A stretch of 64,000 bases of DNA from Mesorhizobium sp. (GTDB lineage: Bacteria; Pseudomonadota; Alphaproteobacteria; Rhizobiales; Rhizobiaceae). The position numbers and the translations under genes are program-made. Below the pieces are notes generated by a model. It had not been told where the DNA came from and did no database searches. It was given only the letters and a program-made list of their open reading frames with translations. The stretch lies in NCBI GenBank assembly GCA_004017275.1, contig SAKE01000026.1, positions 1 to 64,000 of the forward strand. Direction: 5' to 3'. Below are positions 48,038 through 56,695 of the stretch, one piece after another (positions within the stretch are counted from its first letter, which is position 1; every line of letters begins with the position of its first letter).

Positions 48038-48979
48038 ATGCGAACCCTCCCTGACGCGTTCATCCCCGAACTGCCGGGCCATTACAGCGGCAAAGTCCGC
48101 GAAAACTACGACCTTGCGGATGGCAGGCGTATCATCATCGCCACCGACCGCCTCAGTGCATTCGACACCATCCTGACCTCGATCCCTTACAAGGGAGAAA
48201 TCTTGACGCAGACGGCGCGCTACTGGTTCGAGGACACCGCCGATATCTGCCCGAACCATGTTCTCGAATACCCCGACCCGAACGTCGTCGTCGGCACCAG
48301 GCTCGACATCCTACCAGTCGAGATCGTCGTGCGAGGATATCTGGCGGGAACCACCAGCACCTCGATCCTGACGCGCTACAAGCGCGGTGACCGCGACATG
48401 TATGGCATCCGCCTGCCGGACGGCCTGCGCGACAATGAGAGGCTGGCCGAACCGATCATCACGCCGACCAGCAAGGCCGCGCATGGCGGCCATGACGAGC
48501 CGCTGTCCAAGGCCGAGATCCTCGAACAGGGCCTGCTTACGCCAACGCAGTGGGAGACGGTATCGGACTACGCCTTGCGGCTGTTCGCCCGTGGCCAGCA
48601 GCGTGCCACTGAGCGCGGCCTGATCCTCGCCGACACGAAATACGAATTCGGTACCGATAAGGACGGGACCGTCATTCTTGCCGACGAAATCCACACGCCC
48701 GACAGCAGCCGGTACTGGATCGCGGCGGGCTACGAACAGGCGCTCGCCGACGCCAGCCGGCCGGAGAGCTTCGACAAGGATTTCATCCGCTCATGGGTCT
48801 CGGCGCGGTGCGATCCCTATAGCGACCCGATCCCCGAGATACCCGACGAGATCGTCGAACAGGCCTCGCGGGTCTACGCACAGGCCTATGAGGCGATCAC
48901 GGGCAAGGAATTTTCTCCGGACCTTTCCGGGGATAGCGTGCTCGATCGCATTCGCACGAACCTCAGGCGCTACTTCTGA
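48038..48979 (+). CDS. purC: SAICAR synthetase
   Basis: A 313-residue phosphoribosylaminoimidazole-succinocarboxamide synthase of the purine pathway (CAIR + Asp + ATP to SAICAR). [29 protein letters not shown] and [31 protein letters not shown] are the two PROSITE-like signatures. The length matches the longer ADE1-like form rather than the ~240-residue form, so it may be one of two purC paralogues in the genome. AGGA lies eight bases before the ATG. A palindrome sits just ahead of it. Confidence 0.93.
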   Translation: MRTLPDAFIPELPGHYSGKVRENYDLADGRRIIIATDRLSAFDTILTSIPYKGEILTQTARYWFEDTADICPNHVLEYPDPNVVVGTRLDILPVEIVVRGYLAGTTSTSILTRYKRGDRDMYGIRLPDGLRDNERLAEPIITPTSKAAHGGHDEPLSKAEILEQGLLTPTQWETVSDYALRLFARGQQRATERGLILADTKYEFGTDKDGTVILADEIHTPDSSRYWIAAGYEQALADASRPESFDKDFIRSWVSARCDPYSDPIPEIPDEIVEQASRVYAQAYEAITGKEFSPDLSGDSVLDRIRTNLRRYF

Positions 48980-49099
48980 TCAACCTTCGCCGGGTGATGC
49001 GAACTGCCGTCTTCCACCGATGGCCATGCCCAGGGCTGCGAACTCGGGTTAGCGGGTTCCTTCGGAGCCTTCGCCGGCGCTTTGGCTGACGAAGCATCA

Positions 49100-49150
49100 A
49101 ACGAAAAACCCGCCTCTGCGGCGGGTCATTGGCGCAAATCAGCACCATAG
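49100..49150 (-). ncRNA. candidate short sRNA (promoter plus terminator, no gene)
   Basis: A minus-strand promoter (49156-49185) would start a transcript near 49149, and the hairpin ACCCGCC-gcaga-GGCGGGT followed by TTTTT ends it near 49103. The product would be about 50 bases, beginning around GCCTATGGTGCTG. No credible protein fits. It is not a match I know from named rhizobial sRNAs. Confidence 0.45.
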
Positions 49151-49155
49151 GCAAA

Positions 49156-49185
49156 TATGTACCATAGCTGACGGCAACGAGTCAA
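49156..49185 (-). promoter_or_regulatory. candidate sigma-70 promoter of the short transcript
   Basis: Minus strand: TTGACT, an 18-base spacer and TACATA. The -35 box matches five of six consensus bases. Confidence 0.5.
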
Positions 49186-49367
49186 GAAAAAATTCCTATC
49201 GCAAAAAAAGCTGCCCGGCAAAAAAGCTGCCGACACCGCCGAACTGGCTGTCGTCGGGTCTTTTGTTAAGCTGAGTTCGGAGCCCTGTGGCCATGTCGTG
49301 GCGCGTTGACCTTCCGGCGCCGTGACGATACGGGATCGAGGGCAGCCGGTCTCGAAGGATTTCTCGC

Positions 49368-49763
49368 ATGGTGCACTACGCTGAAGGACGGCCGCTCGGC
49401 GATCTGACGCTGCGCACGCTGGCCATGCCTTCGGACGCCAATGCCGCGGGCGACATTTTTGGCGGCTGGGTGATGGCGCAGATGGACCTGGCCTGCGGCA
49501 TCCGCGCCGCCGAGCGCGCCAAGGGCCGCGTGGTGACGGCGGCGGTGAAAGAGATGTCGTTCGCCAAGCCGATGAAGATCGGCGACACGCTGTGCATCTA
49601 CACCCATGTCGAGCGCGTCGGCCGCACCTCGATGACGCTCAAGGTCGAAGCCTGGGCGCAGCGCTATCTCTCCGACCTGATGGAAAAGGTTACCCATGCC
49701 GATTTCGTCATGGTGGCGCTGGATGGCGAGGGTAAGCCGAAGGCAGTTCCTGCCGAAGGCTGA
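49368..49763 (+). CDS. YciA-type acyl-CoA thioesterase
   Basis: A 131-residue hotdog-fold acyl-CoA thioesterase of the YciA/BACH group. The catalytic Asp-containing stretch NAAGDIFGGWVMAQMDLACG and the ERVGRTSMTLKVEAW strand are typical. It would hydrolyse acyl-CoAs in the cytoplasm. AAGGA stands eight bases before the ATG. Transcribed alone as far as I can see. Confidence 0.9.
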   Translation: MVHYAEGRPLGDLTLRTLAMPSDANAAGDIFGGWVMAQMDLACGIRAAERAKGRVVTAAVKEMSFAKPMKIGDTLCIYTHVERVGRTSMTLKVEAWAQRYLSDLMEKVTHADFVMVALDGEGKPKAVPAEG

Positions 49764-49873
49764 CGGAAGCTATTTCTCGCAGGCCTTTGTAACCGTGCCC
49801 GTGGGGAAAACGCGTTGCGCGACATCCAATGGTTGCCTCCATGCCCGATTCCATGGGCGTTGGAGGAGAGACA

Positions 49874-50068
49874 ATGCGTCAACACATGCTGAACGGTTGG
49901 CTTGTGGCAGCCCTGGTCGCGCTGACCTGCCTGCTCGGTGTGACAGCTTATGCGGAGGTGAGGGAAGACATCTCGCGCATTGCCTGCACACACGACCACC
50001 AGTCCTCTGGCGAGCGGGTCGCGCGGTGCGATATCTGTGCCACGGCGCGATGCGCGTCAGGTGTCTGA
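49874..50068 (+). CDS. small exported protein, hypothetical
   Basis: A 64-residue frame starting MRQHMLNGWLVAALVALTC with a hydrophobic signal-like segment ending TAYA, then a mature part of ~32 residues with four Cys (CTHDHQ, CDICATARC). GGAGGAGAGA directly precedes the ATG, a strong ribosome binding site, which is the main reason to believe it. No family recognised. The paired Cys may bind metal. Confidence 0.45.
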   Translation: MRQHMLNGWLVAALVALTCLLGVTAYAEVREDISRIACTHDHQSSGERVARCDICATARCASGV

Positions 50069-50215
50069 GCGCAGCCGTCGGACGACGGGCATGAGGGCAA
50101 TGCTTTAGCGAGCACAGTGCGTGCTATCGGGCAACGATCCGAGCGACCGAAAGGGAATCTTGGATCAGGCCAAACCAAAATCACCACAAGCTGCATTCCT
50201 TGCAACACAAGGGCT

Positions 50216-50623
50216 TCAGGCGTGCATGCCGTCAAATTTCTCGCGCGCCGCCTTGACGCGCGTGGTGTTTGCGCGCGCCCATTCGCTCAGTGCGCTGACG
50301 GGGATCAGCAGCTCGTGGCCGAGCTCGGTCAGCTCATAGTCGACACGCGGCGGGATGGTCGGGAACACGGTGCGGGTGACGAAGCCGTCACGCTCCAGCC
50401 CGCGCAAGGTGGTGGTCAGCATCTTCTGCGAGATGCCGCCGACGGCTGCGCGCAACTCGTTGAAGCGCAGCGGTCCGTCGCCCAGCTTGCCGACGACCAG
50501 AACGGTCCATTTATCGCCGACGCGCTGCAGGATTTCCGAGATGGCGCGGCAGTCCTCGGAGCGGTGGGGGTGCCTCAGTAACAAAAAGGTGCCTTCTTGT
50601 GCATCGCGTTTCCAGTATCTCAT
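50216..50623 (-). CDS. HxlR-family transcriptional regulator
   Basis: A 135-residue winged-helix regulator. CRAISEILQRVGDKWTVLVVGKL is the HxlR opening with the redox-type Cys, and RFNELRAAVGGISQKMLTTTLRGLERDGFV the recognition region. The ATG at 50623 is at the normal family position; the track ORF (318 codons) runs antisense through the divergent gene. No clear Shine-Dalgarno. An inverted repeat between it and the FMN reductase gene at 50675 is its probable operator. Confidence 0.88.
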   Translation of the reverse strand: MRYWKRDAQEGTFLLLRHPHRSEDCRAISEILQRVGDKWTVLVVGKLGDGPLRFNELRAAVGGISQKMLTTTLRGLERDGFVTRTVFPTIPPRVDYELTELGHELLIPVSALSEWARANTTRVKAAREKFDGMHA

Positions 50624-50631
50624 ATAGCGCA

Positions 50632-50648
50632 GGTATCCAAATGATACC
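50632..50648. promoter_or_regulatory. HxlR operator candidate
   Basis: GGTATC-CAAAT-GATACC, a perfect 6-base inverted repeat, lies midway between the divergent hxlR-type gene and the FMN reductase gene. Confidence 0.65.
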
Positions 50649-50674
50649 AGTATTTCCTGCAAGGAGAGCCCCTT

Positions 50675-51280
50675 ATGTCCAAACCCAAAATTGCCATCGT
50701 CGTCGGTTCGACGCGCGCCGCGCGCTTCGCCGATGTGCCGACCCAGTGGATCGCCAAGATCGCCAGGTCGCACGCCGATATCGACGTCGAGATCGTCGAC
50801 CTGCGCGACTTCCCGCTGCCCTTCTTCGACGAGGTCGCATCCTCTGCCTGGGCGCCGTCGCAGAACGAAGTGGCACAGCGTTGGCAGAAAAAGGTCGCCG
50901 AATTCGACGGCTTCATCTTCACCGCCGCCGAATACAATCATGGCCCGACGGCCGTGTTGAAGAACGCCATCGACTACGCGGCCAATGAATGGAACAAGAA
51001 GTCGGCCGGCTTCGTCGGTTATGGCAGCGTCGGTGGTGCTCGCGCCGTCGAACAGCTTCGCCTTCATGCCGTTGAATTGCAGATGGCCCCGGTCAAGTCG
51101 GCCGTCCATATTGCCTGGGGCGATTTCCTCGCGGTGCGACAGGGCGAGAAGAAGCTGGAAGATTTCGAGCATCTGAACCAGGCCGCCACGGCGCTGGTCA
51201 ACGACGTTGCGTGGTGGGCCAAGGTGCTCAAGGCAGCGCGCCAGGCCGATGCCGTCGCCGAGGAAGTCAAGGCGGCCTGA
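50675..51280 (+). CDS. NAD(P)H-dependent FMN reductase (flavodoxin-like fold)
   Basis: A 201-residue flavoprotein of the NADPH-dependent FMN reductase family (chromate/azo/quinone reductase types). FMN phosphate loop IVVGSTRAARFAD, and the segment FTAAEYNHGPTAVLKNAIDYA with the family's EYN-x-x-x-x-x-LKNAID motif. AAGGAG lies nine bases before the ATG. The divergent HxlR regulator probably represses it and releases it under oxidant or electrophile stress, as in similar pairs. A terminator follows. Confidence 0.92.
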   Translation: MSKPKIAIVVGSTRAARFADVPTQWIAKIARSHADIDVEIVDLRDFPLPFFDEVASSAWAPSQNEVAQRWQKKVAEFDGFIFTAAEYNHGPTAVLKNAIDYAANEWNKKSAGFVGYGSVGGARAVEQLRLHAVELQMAPVKSAVHIAWGDFLAVRQGEKKLEDFEHLNQAATALVNDVAWWAKVLKAARQADAVAEEVKAA

Positions 51281-51311
51281 CCGCCGGTTCGAATTATCCT
51301 CCCAAGGATCT

Positions 51312-51336
51312 GGGCGGCGCTTGCGCCGCCCCTTTC
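51312..51336 (+). terminator. intrinsic terminator after the FMN reductase
   Basis: GGGCGGC, a short loop and GCCGCCC followed by CTTTC, between two convergent genes. Confidence 0.75.
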
Positions 51337-51338
51337 AA

Positions 51339-52148
51339 TTACAGCGGCTCAAATCGAAAGCTGGCGTCGGATCGGACGACGCGGCCAATGCCGGGCGAAT
51401 CCAGATGCGCGCCGGCAACGAAACAATGATCGTCGGCTGCAAGCGCCAGCAACCGCAGCCGGCTTTCGCGCGCCCGGTCCTGATCGGCATCGAATTCCCA
51501 CGTCACCTCAGGTCGATCGAACTGAAGCGATGGGACGTGAACCGTGTCGCCCCAAATCAAAATGCGTTCGCCGCCGCTCGAAACACGAAAGCAGCTGTGT
51601 CCCGCTTCATGGCCATGAGCGTCGACAATGTCGACATGCGTCCCGATACGGTCTCCGGCTTCAAATGGTTCCGCCATGCCGTGAAATCGTTCAAGCCGCG
51701 CTTCGGCGCGAAAAAGGCCGAGTTCTTCCCTAGGAACAAGCAAGCGCGCCAGGCGCGGGAAGGCGTTCCGGCCGTCGGCAAGCACAAGACCATGGATGTG
51801 GTCGAGATGCGTATGGGTGAAGTAGACGGCGCGGATTCGCCCGGCATCGATGCCAGCTTCGTCCAGCGCCTCGGGAAGTCGGCCCATGGTGGGATGCCAG
51901 GCATTCGAGGCGCCGGTGTCGACTAAGATGACCTCATTTCCATCGTCAATCGCGAAGGCATTGACGGAAAGCCTGAGTTGACCACCGGCCAACGGGACTT
52001 GTTCCGGCAATTCATCGCCAAATGGCTTGTTGCCGTGTTGCCGAAGCCGTCCGATCGGCATGTCGACATAGCCATCGCGCAAGGAGGTGATGCGCAAGTC
52101 ACCAAGATTGTAGGTCGAATGAAGGTCGCCCGAAGCTATGCGGTGCAT
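51339..52148 (-). CDS. MBL-fold metallo-hydrolase (lactonase-like)
   Basis: A 269-residue metallo-beta-lactamase-fold hydrolase. The metal motif is YFTHTHLDHIHGLV; the other ligands appear in DAHGHEAGHSCF and LIWGDTVHVPSLQF. The overall build (N-terminal GDLRITSLRDGYVDMP, LVDTGASNAW) resembles the AHL-lactonase/AttM-like and related rhizobial groups, but I cannot name a substrate. It is cytoplasmic, with no signal peptide. It converges on the FMN reductase. Confidence 0.88.
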   Translation of the reverse strand: MHRIASGDLHSTYNLGDLRITSLRDGYVDMPIGRLRQHGNKPFGDELPEQVPLAGGQLRLSVNAFAIDDGNEVILVDTGASNAWHPTMGRLPEALDEAGIDAGRIRAVYFTHTHLDHIHGLVLADGRNAFPRLARLLVPREELGLFRAEARLERFHGMAEPFEAGDRIGTHVDIVDAHGHEAGHSCFRVSSGGERILIWGDTVHVPSLQFDRPEVTWEFDADQDRARESRLRLLALAADDHCFVAGAHLDSPGIGRVVRSDASFRFEPL

Positions 52149-52220
52149 TTTTTCCGATCCGTTCTGTAGACAATCGACCGTCTGCGATCGGCCGCGTCGG
52201 CAACTCGCCGTTGATTCGAT

Positions 52221-52625
52221 TTATGCCATTTGTGCGTGCGTCGCCGGCCTCGGCCGGATGATGCAGTCAGCGAGGCGATCCATCTCGTTCAACTCATCGG
52301 CGTGATGCTGGCCCCACTGGCAGAGCGCCAGAAGGATCGGCTCGAGGCTGAGGCCGAGACCTGTCGCCGAATATTCGACGCGCGAGGGCACTTCCGCGAA
52401 GATCTCGCGGCTGACGAGGCCGTGCTCCTCCATTTCGCGAAGCTGCTGGATCAGCACTTTCTGGGTGATGCCCGGCATCAGCGCCTTCAGCGCCGACAGC
52501 CGCCGGGGACCGTCGAACAGGTGGTAGAGGATGACGGCCTTCCAGCGGCCCGCAATCACTTTCAGCGCCCGTTCCGCCGGCAGCATCGGCAGTCTTTTGA
52601 TGGGCATTTTCTTGGAATTGGGCAT
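52221..52625 (-). CDS. HxlR-family transcriptional regulator (second)
   Basis: A 134-residue winged-helix regulator: ERALKVIAGRWKAVILYHLFDG, then RLSALKALMPGITQKVLIQQLREMEEHGLV, and a C-terminal helix with CQWGQHHADEL. An AGGAGG before the ATG at 52625 fixes the start. It is divergent from a quinone oxidoreductase gene and probably controls it. Distinct in sequence from the first HxlR protein at 50216. Confidence 0.9.
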   Translation of the reverse strand: MPNSKKMPIKRLPMLPAERALKVIAGRWKAVILYHLFDGPRRLSALKALMPGITQKVLIQQLREMEEHGLVSREIFAEVPSRVEYSATGLGLSLEPILLALCQWGQHHADELNEMDRLADCIIRPRPATHAQMA

Positions 52626-52681
52626 GGTCACCTCCTGGTCAGCAGGGGACAAAAGCGTGTGTAGTCGAGGCTCCGCAGATA

Positions 52682-52724
52682 ATGGCAAACAGCGGCCGAT
52701 GCCAGTGCGATCGGAGTTTGCCAT
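52682..52724. promoter_or_regulatory. inverted repeat over the oxidoreductase start
   Basis: ATGGCAAAC and GTTTGCCAT form a perfect 9-base inverted repeat with a 25-base interval; the right arm covers the start codon at 52723. It could be an operator or an RNA hairpin hiding the ribosome binding site. Confidence 0.4.
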
Positions 52725-53784
52725 GAAAGCCATTCAACTTAGCCGCTTCGGCGGTCCCGAGGTGCTGGAGGTGGTCGACCTGCCGACACCGGTGCCGCAG
52801 GCTGGCGAGGTGCTGATCCGGGTGCATGCCGCCGGGATCAACTTCTTCGAAGTGCTGATGCGGGCGGACCGCTACGCGGTGACGCCGCAACTTCCCATGA
52901 TCCCTGGCGTCGAGGCGGCGGGCATCGTCGAGTCCGTCGGACACGGGGTCGATGCGGCGCTGCTGGGAATCCGCGTGGCGGCGCCGCTGTTCATGTCATC
53001 GCGTCCTCACGGCGGCTATGCGGAGCATGTGACGATGTCAGCCGATCTCGCCGTGCCGCTGCCGGATGCGCTTTCGTTCGAGAATGCGACGGCGTTGATG
53101 GTGCAGGGGCTGACGGCCCTTCATCTGCTTCGGCAAAGCCTGCCCGACGGCAAGGCGGTGCTGGTGCCGGCCGCGTCGGGCGGTGTGGGATCGTTGCTTG
53201 TCCAACTGGCCAGGCTGAAGGGCGCACGCCAGGTGATCGCTGCCACCGGCGGCAAGGCCAAGCTCGATCTTGCTCTGTCGCTCGGCGCCGATGCCGCGGT
53301 CGATTACACCAAGCCGGATTGGCCCGTTCGCGTCCGCGACGTCACGGACGGCGAGGGCGCCGACATCATCTACGACACAGTCGGCGGCGCGATGACGGCT
53401 GCGTCGCTGCAGGCTCTGGCGCCTGGCGGCGAACTGGTGTTTGCGGCGCTCGGCCGCTATGCGCTCGCCGCTTCAGACCTGGAGACGATGATCGGCCGCA
53501 ACCAGTCGCTGAGAGGTTTCGCGCTGCTGCCGCTGCTGTCTCCCGACGTGCTGAGAGCCGGCTTGTCCGAACTGTTCCAGTTGGCGGCAAGCGGCCGGCT
53601 TCGGGTCGCGATCGGCGGCCGCTTCCTGCTCGATCAGGCCGGCGAACCGCCTGCTGGACGAGCGCCGCTCGACAGGGAAGGTTGTGCTGGTGCCCTAGGA
53701 TCGCATAGCGAGGATACGGCACGCCAATCGGGATTGGACCTCTACATCGATGGTCCTGCCATCTGGTTCCGCCCTTTGCCCTGA
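52723..53784 (+). CDS. zinc-independent quinone oxidoreductase/MDR family, 3' frameshift
   Basis: A medium-chain dehydrogenase/reductase of the quinone oxidoreductase type. GroES-like N-terminal domain (MKAIQLSRFGGPEVLEVVDLP), and the nucleotide motif VLVPAASGGVGSLLVQLAR. As sequenced, the frame runs to 53784 with an unrelated tail, but after GRFLLDQAGE the next frame reads RLLDERRSTGKVVLVP and stops at 53698, the normal family ending. A net shift of one base near 53646 is therefore likely, either a real mutation or a sequencing error. GGAG lies eight bases before the ATG. Divergent HxlR regulator. Confidence 0.8.
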   Translation: MKAIQLSRFGGPEVLEVVDLPTPVPQAGEVLIRVHAAGINFFEVLMRADRYAVTPQLPMIPGVEAAGIVESVGHGVDAALLGIRVAAPLFMSSRPHGGYAEHVTMSADLAVPLPDALSFENATALMVQGLTALHLLRQSLPDGKAVLVPAASGGVGSLLVQLARLKGARQVIAATGGKAKLDLALSLGADAAVDYTKPDWPVRVRDVTDGEGADIIYDTVGGAMTAASLQALAPGGELVFAALGRYALAASDLETMIGRNQSLRGFALLPLLSPDVLRAGLSELFQLAASGRLRVAIGGRFLLDQAGEPPAGRAPLDREGCAGALGSHSEDTARQSGLDLYIDGPAIWFRPLP

Positions 53785-53807
53785 TATATCCGGCTGCCAT
53801 CCGACAC

Positions 53808-54734
53808 ATGAGTGAAGCCGTGAAGACATCCAGCCTGACCGGCGCCGTTTCCCCGATGATCCCGGTGCTCGTATGCGCGCTGGCGATCTTCCTGCTGTCG
53901 GGGATGGATGCGGCGATGAAGACCCTCGTTATTGCGGTCGGCGTCTACAACACCTTGCTGTGGCGCAGCATGGTCGCGACCGTCGTTGCGGGTGCTGTCT
54001 GGTCGGCAGGGTCGCGCTCAAAGCCAACCTTTCAGGTGCTGAGGCTGCATGCTCTGCGTGCCGCAATTGTCGGCATTGTGCTGATATCCTTCTTTTGGGG
54101 TCTCGCCAGACTGCCGCTCGCGGAGGCGATCGGGCTCAGCTTCGTCGCGCCCTTGTTTGCGCTCTTCCTCGCCGCGCTGCTGCTGGGCGAGCGGATCCGG
54201 CGGCAGGCTGTCTGGGCATCGCTGGCCGGCATCGCCGGCGTTGCGATCATCATGGCCGGCCAGTTCGGGCAAGCGAGCTATTCGCAGGATGCCATGCTCG
54301 GCACGGCAGCGGTGCTCGTATCGACGGTGTTCTACGGCTACAATCTGATCCTCGCCCGGCAGCAAGCGCAGTTGGCCAAGCCGATCGAGATCATGCTGTT
54401 CCAGAACCTTTGCGTTGCGATCTTCCTTGGCCTCGCGGCACCCTGGCTCGCCGTCGCCCTGCCGACCGATCTATGGCTGCCCCTGGCCGGGGTGACGGTG
54501 CTGTCGCTTGCCGGGCAATTCCTGATGAGCTGGTCCTACGCCCGCGCCGAGGCGCAATATCTGATCCCGACCGAATACTCGGCCTTCATCTGGGCGGTTG
54601 CGCTTGGCTGGTTCTTCTTCGGCGAGGAAGCGGCCTGGACCACGCTGACCGGAGCGTGCCTGATCGTCGCCGGCTGCCTGATCGCCGCACGGGCAAATCC
54701 CAGGCTTGCCGAGCCGATCGAAGCGGCGGTTTGA
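53808..54734 (+). CDS. EamA/DMT-family transporter
   Basis: A 308-residue membrane protein with ten hydrophobic segments in two EamA repeats. FLLSGMDAAMKTLVIAVGVYN and RSMVATVVAG belong to the first, AIGLSFVAPLFALFLAALLLGERI to its end. The second repeat ends FFFGEEAAWTTLTGACLIVAGCLI. Likely a metabolite exporter; substrate unknown. It begins 23 bases after the frameshifted MDR frame and 110 bases after its likely original stop. Confidence 0.88.
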   Translation: MSEAVKTSSLTGAVSPMIPVLVCALAIFLLSGMDAAMKTLVIAVGVYNTLLWRSMVATVVAGAVWSAGSRSKPTFQVLRLHALRAAIVGIVLISFFWGLARLPLAEAIGLSFVAPLFALFLAALLLGERIRRQAVWASLAGIAGVAIIMAGQFGQASYSQDAMLGTAAVLVSTVFYGYNLILARQQAQLAKPIEIMLFQNLCVAIFLGLAAPWLAVALPTDLWLPLAGVTVLSLAGQFLMSWSYARAEAQYLIPTEYSAFIWAVALGWFFFGEEAAWTTLTGACLIVAGCLIAARANPRLAEPIEAAV

Positions 54735-54778
54735 GACACAAGTCCGCCAGGAGATCCCCATTGGGTCGTGTCGGCGCG

Positions 54779-56287
54779 TCACTCGGGAAGACCGGCCTTG
54801 CGAAAACCATCAACGAAATGCTCCTCTATGGCGGCGTCGCGAAACGGCTCCGTCATGACCCAGTGGCGGGTTGTGAAATGCGGGTTGCTGATGAGGAACA
54901 TTTCGACTTCCGCGCGCGCCTCGTCGATCCGGCCGAGTTGGGCCAGGCTTGCCGCCAGAAAACGGCGTGAGCTTGTGCGATAGGTCTCGTCCCTGCGCAG
55001 TGTCTCGACGGCGGCTTCGTATTCGCGCGCCGCATATTGCGCCTGGCCGAGCGTCAGATAATACCAGCTTGCCGGAAACGGGTTCAGCCGGAACGCCTTG
55101 CGAATTTGCTCGAGGCCCACATCGACACGCCCGGCCAGCACCGTGATGTCGGACAATGTCGCCCAGGCGTCGGCTTCGTTCGGATCGAGTTCGAACGCCT
55201 TGGCGAATTCGGCATCCGCCTCGGAAAAACTGCGTTCATAGGCAAGCAGGTTGCCCAGGACCCAGTGGCAGCCGGCATCGTTGGGATCGATCGCCACGGC
55301 CTTGCGCGCCAGCTCCAAGGCAACGCTACGGTTTGGCTCGACGGGTTCGCCCCAATGCACCCATCCCATCCAGTGGTTCATGGCAAGCCAGCGATAGGCC
55401 TCGGCGTATTCCGGATCGAGCGATACCGCGCGCGTCAGCATCAAATGCGCTTCGCGCGCCGTCTGTGGCGAATCGTCGATCAGCTTGCGAGCCCGCACAC
55501 AGAGATCGTAGGCCTCGAGATTTTGCGGCCGATTGCGCGGCGGCGGCGCGCGCAGCCGGCCGAGCAGCGCCTCCACGATCTTGGCCGTCACCTCGTCCTG
55601 AACGGCAAAGATATCCTCCAGGCCGCGATCGAAGCGCTCCGCCCATAGATGTTCGCCGCTCACCGCATCGACCAGCTGTGCGTTGATGCGCACGCGATCG
55701 GCGGCGCGTCTTGCGCTGCCTTCCAGCAAATAGCGCACGCCGAGATCCCCGGCTATTTCGCGCACGTCCATCGCTTTTCCCTTGTAGGCAAAGGTCGAGT
55801 TACGCGCGATGACGAACAGGCCGGAGATCCTGGACAGGTCGGTGATCAGGTCTTCGGTCAACCCATCGGCAAACGAGTCCTGCTCGGGATCGTTGCTGAA
55901 ATTGACGAAGGGCAGCACGGCAATCGATGGCTTGTCGGGCAGCGGCAATGGTTTTGGCTTGGTGTCACCGAGCTGTTCGACGGCCCCCGTGAAGCGGTAG
56001 CCGACGCGCGGAACGGTGGATATCCATTCGCCGCCGTTGTCGACTGGGCCAAGCAGCTTGCGCAGCTGCGCGATCTGGACGGTGAGGTTGCCTTCCTCGA
56101 CGGCTGTGCCCGGCCACGCCGCGTCCATCAACTCGGCCTTTCCGAGGATTTCGCCGGGCCGTCCGACGAGTGTTGCAAGCAGGCTCAGCCCGCGGTAGCC
56201 AACGGCAACGGGAACGTCGTTCCGAAGCAGCGTTCCCGCACCCGGATCAAGCACGAACGGACCAAAGGCAAAACGCGATCCCTGCAT
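54779..56287 (-). CDS. winged-helix / TolB-like / TPR regulator (CadC-like, soluble)
   Basis: A 502-residue protein in three parts: an OmpR-type winged helix (residues ~5-100; LTVQIAQLRKLLG, STVPRVGYRF), a TolB-like FlgO domain (~117-230; SIAVLPFVNFSNDPEQDSFADGLTEDLITDLSR) and a C-terminal run of TPRs (for example DPEYAEAYRWLAMNHW). No membrane segment, unlike E. coli CadC. This architecture is abundant in rhizobia, sometimes fused to adenylate cyclase. Target genes unknown. ATG 56287; no upstream alternative. Confidence 0.87.
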   Translation of the reverse strand: MQGSRFAFGPFVLDPGAGTLLRNDVPVAVGYRGLSLLATLVGRPGEILGKAELMDAAWPGTAVEEGNLTVQIAQLRKLLGPVDNGGEWISTVPRVGYRFTGAVEQLGDTKPKPLPLPDKPSIAVLPFVNFSNDPEQDSFADGLTEDLITDLSRISGLFVIARNSTFAYKGKAMDVREIAGDLGVRYLLEGSARRAADRVRINAQLVDAVSGEHLWAERFDRGLEDIFAVQDEVTAKIVEALLGRLRAPPPRNRPQNLEAYDLCVRARKLIDDSPQTAREAHLMLTRAVSLDPEYAEAYRWLAMNHWMGWVHWGEPVEPNRSVALELARKAVAIDPNDAGCHWVLGNLLAYERSFSEADAEFAKAFELDPNEADAWATLSDITVLAGRVDVGLEQIRKAFRLNPFPASWYYLTLGQAQYAAREYEAAVETLRRDETYRTSSRRFLAASLAQLGRIDEARAEVEMFLISNPHFTTRHWVMTEPFRDAAIEEHFVDGFRKAGLPE

Positions 56288-56413
56288 AGGCGCATCTATA
56301 GCTCGTTTGGAAGTTTTGAGAACTATTTGGGAGGGCTTAATTACGGCGCCGTCCGTATCGCGCAGAATTCAACCTCATCGAGAGCCCAGGCCCTCAAACC
56401 ATAGGAGGTTGTT

Positions 56414-56668
56414 ATGACCAATACCCTCACCTCGGCCTTGCATTGTGCAGCGCGGCCGGGAACTCCTGTTGGGTCGGCGTCGCGCCGGCTCCTGAAGACC
56501 CTGCGAAGCATCATCGCGACCTTGTGCGAGCGGACCTGGCGCGAGCGGATACGCTTTCGCTGGCAGCTCAGGCAAATGTCGAAGGACAATCCGCATTTGA
56601 TCGACGATATCGGTCTGACGATCGAGCAGGTCGAGGGAGAGATCGCCAAGCCCTTCTGGGAACGATAG
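56414..56668 (+). CDS. DUF1127-like small protein
   Basis: An 84-residue protein with a basic central region (RRLLKTLRSIIATLCERTWRER) and a C-terminal motif QLRQMSKDNPHLIDDIGLTI that follows the DUF1127 pattern (L-x-x-M-...-L-x-DIGL). AGGAGG lies six bases ahead of the ATG. It is longer than the classical 50-residue members. Divergent from the winged-helix/TPR gene. Role unknown. Confidence 0.78.
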   Translation: MTNTLTSALHCAARPGTPVGSASRRLLKTLRSIIATLCERTWRERIRFRWQLRQMSKDNPHLIDDIGLTIEQVEGEIAKPFWER

Positions 56669-56695
56669 AGCGAATGCCGCACATCGCGTGGACGA

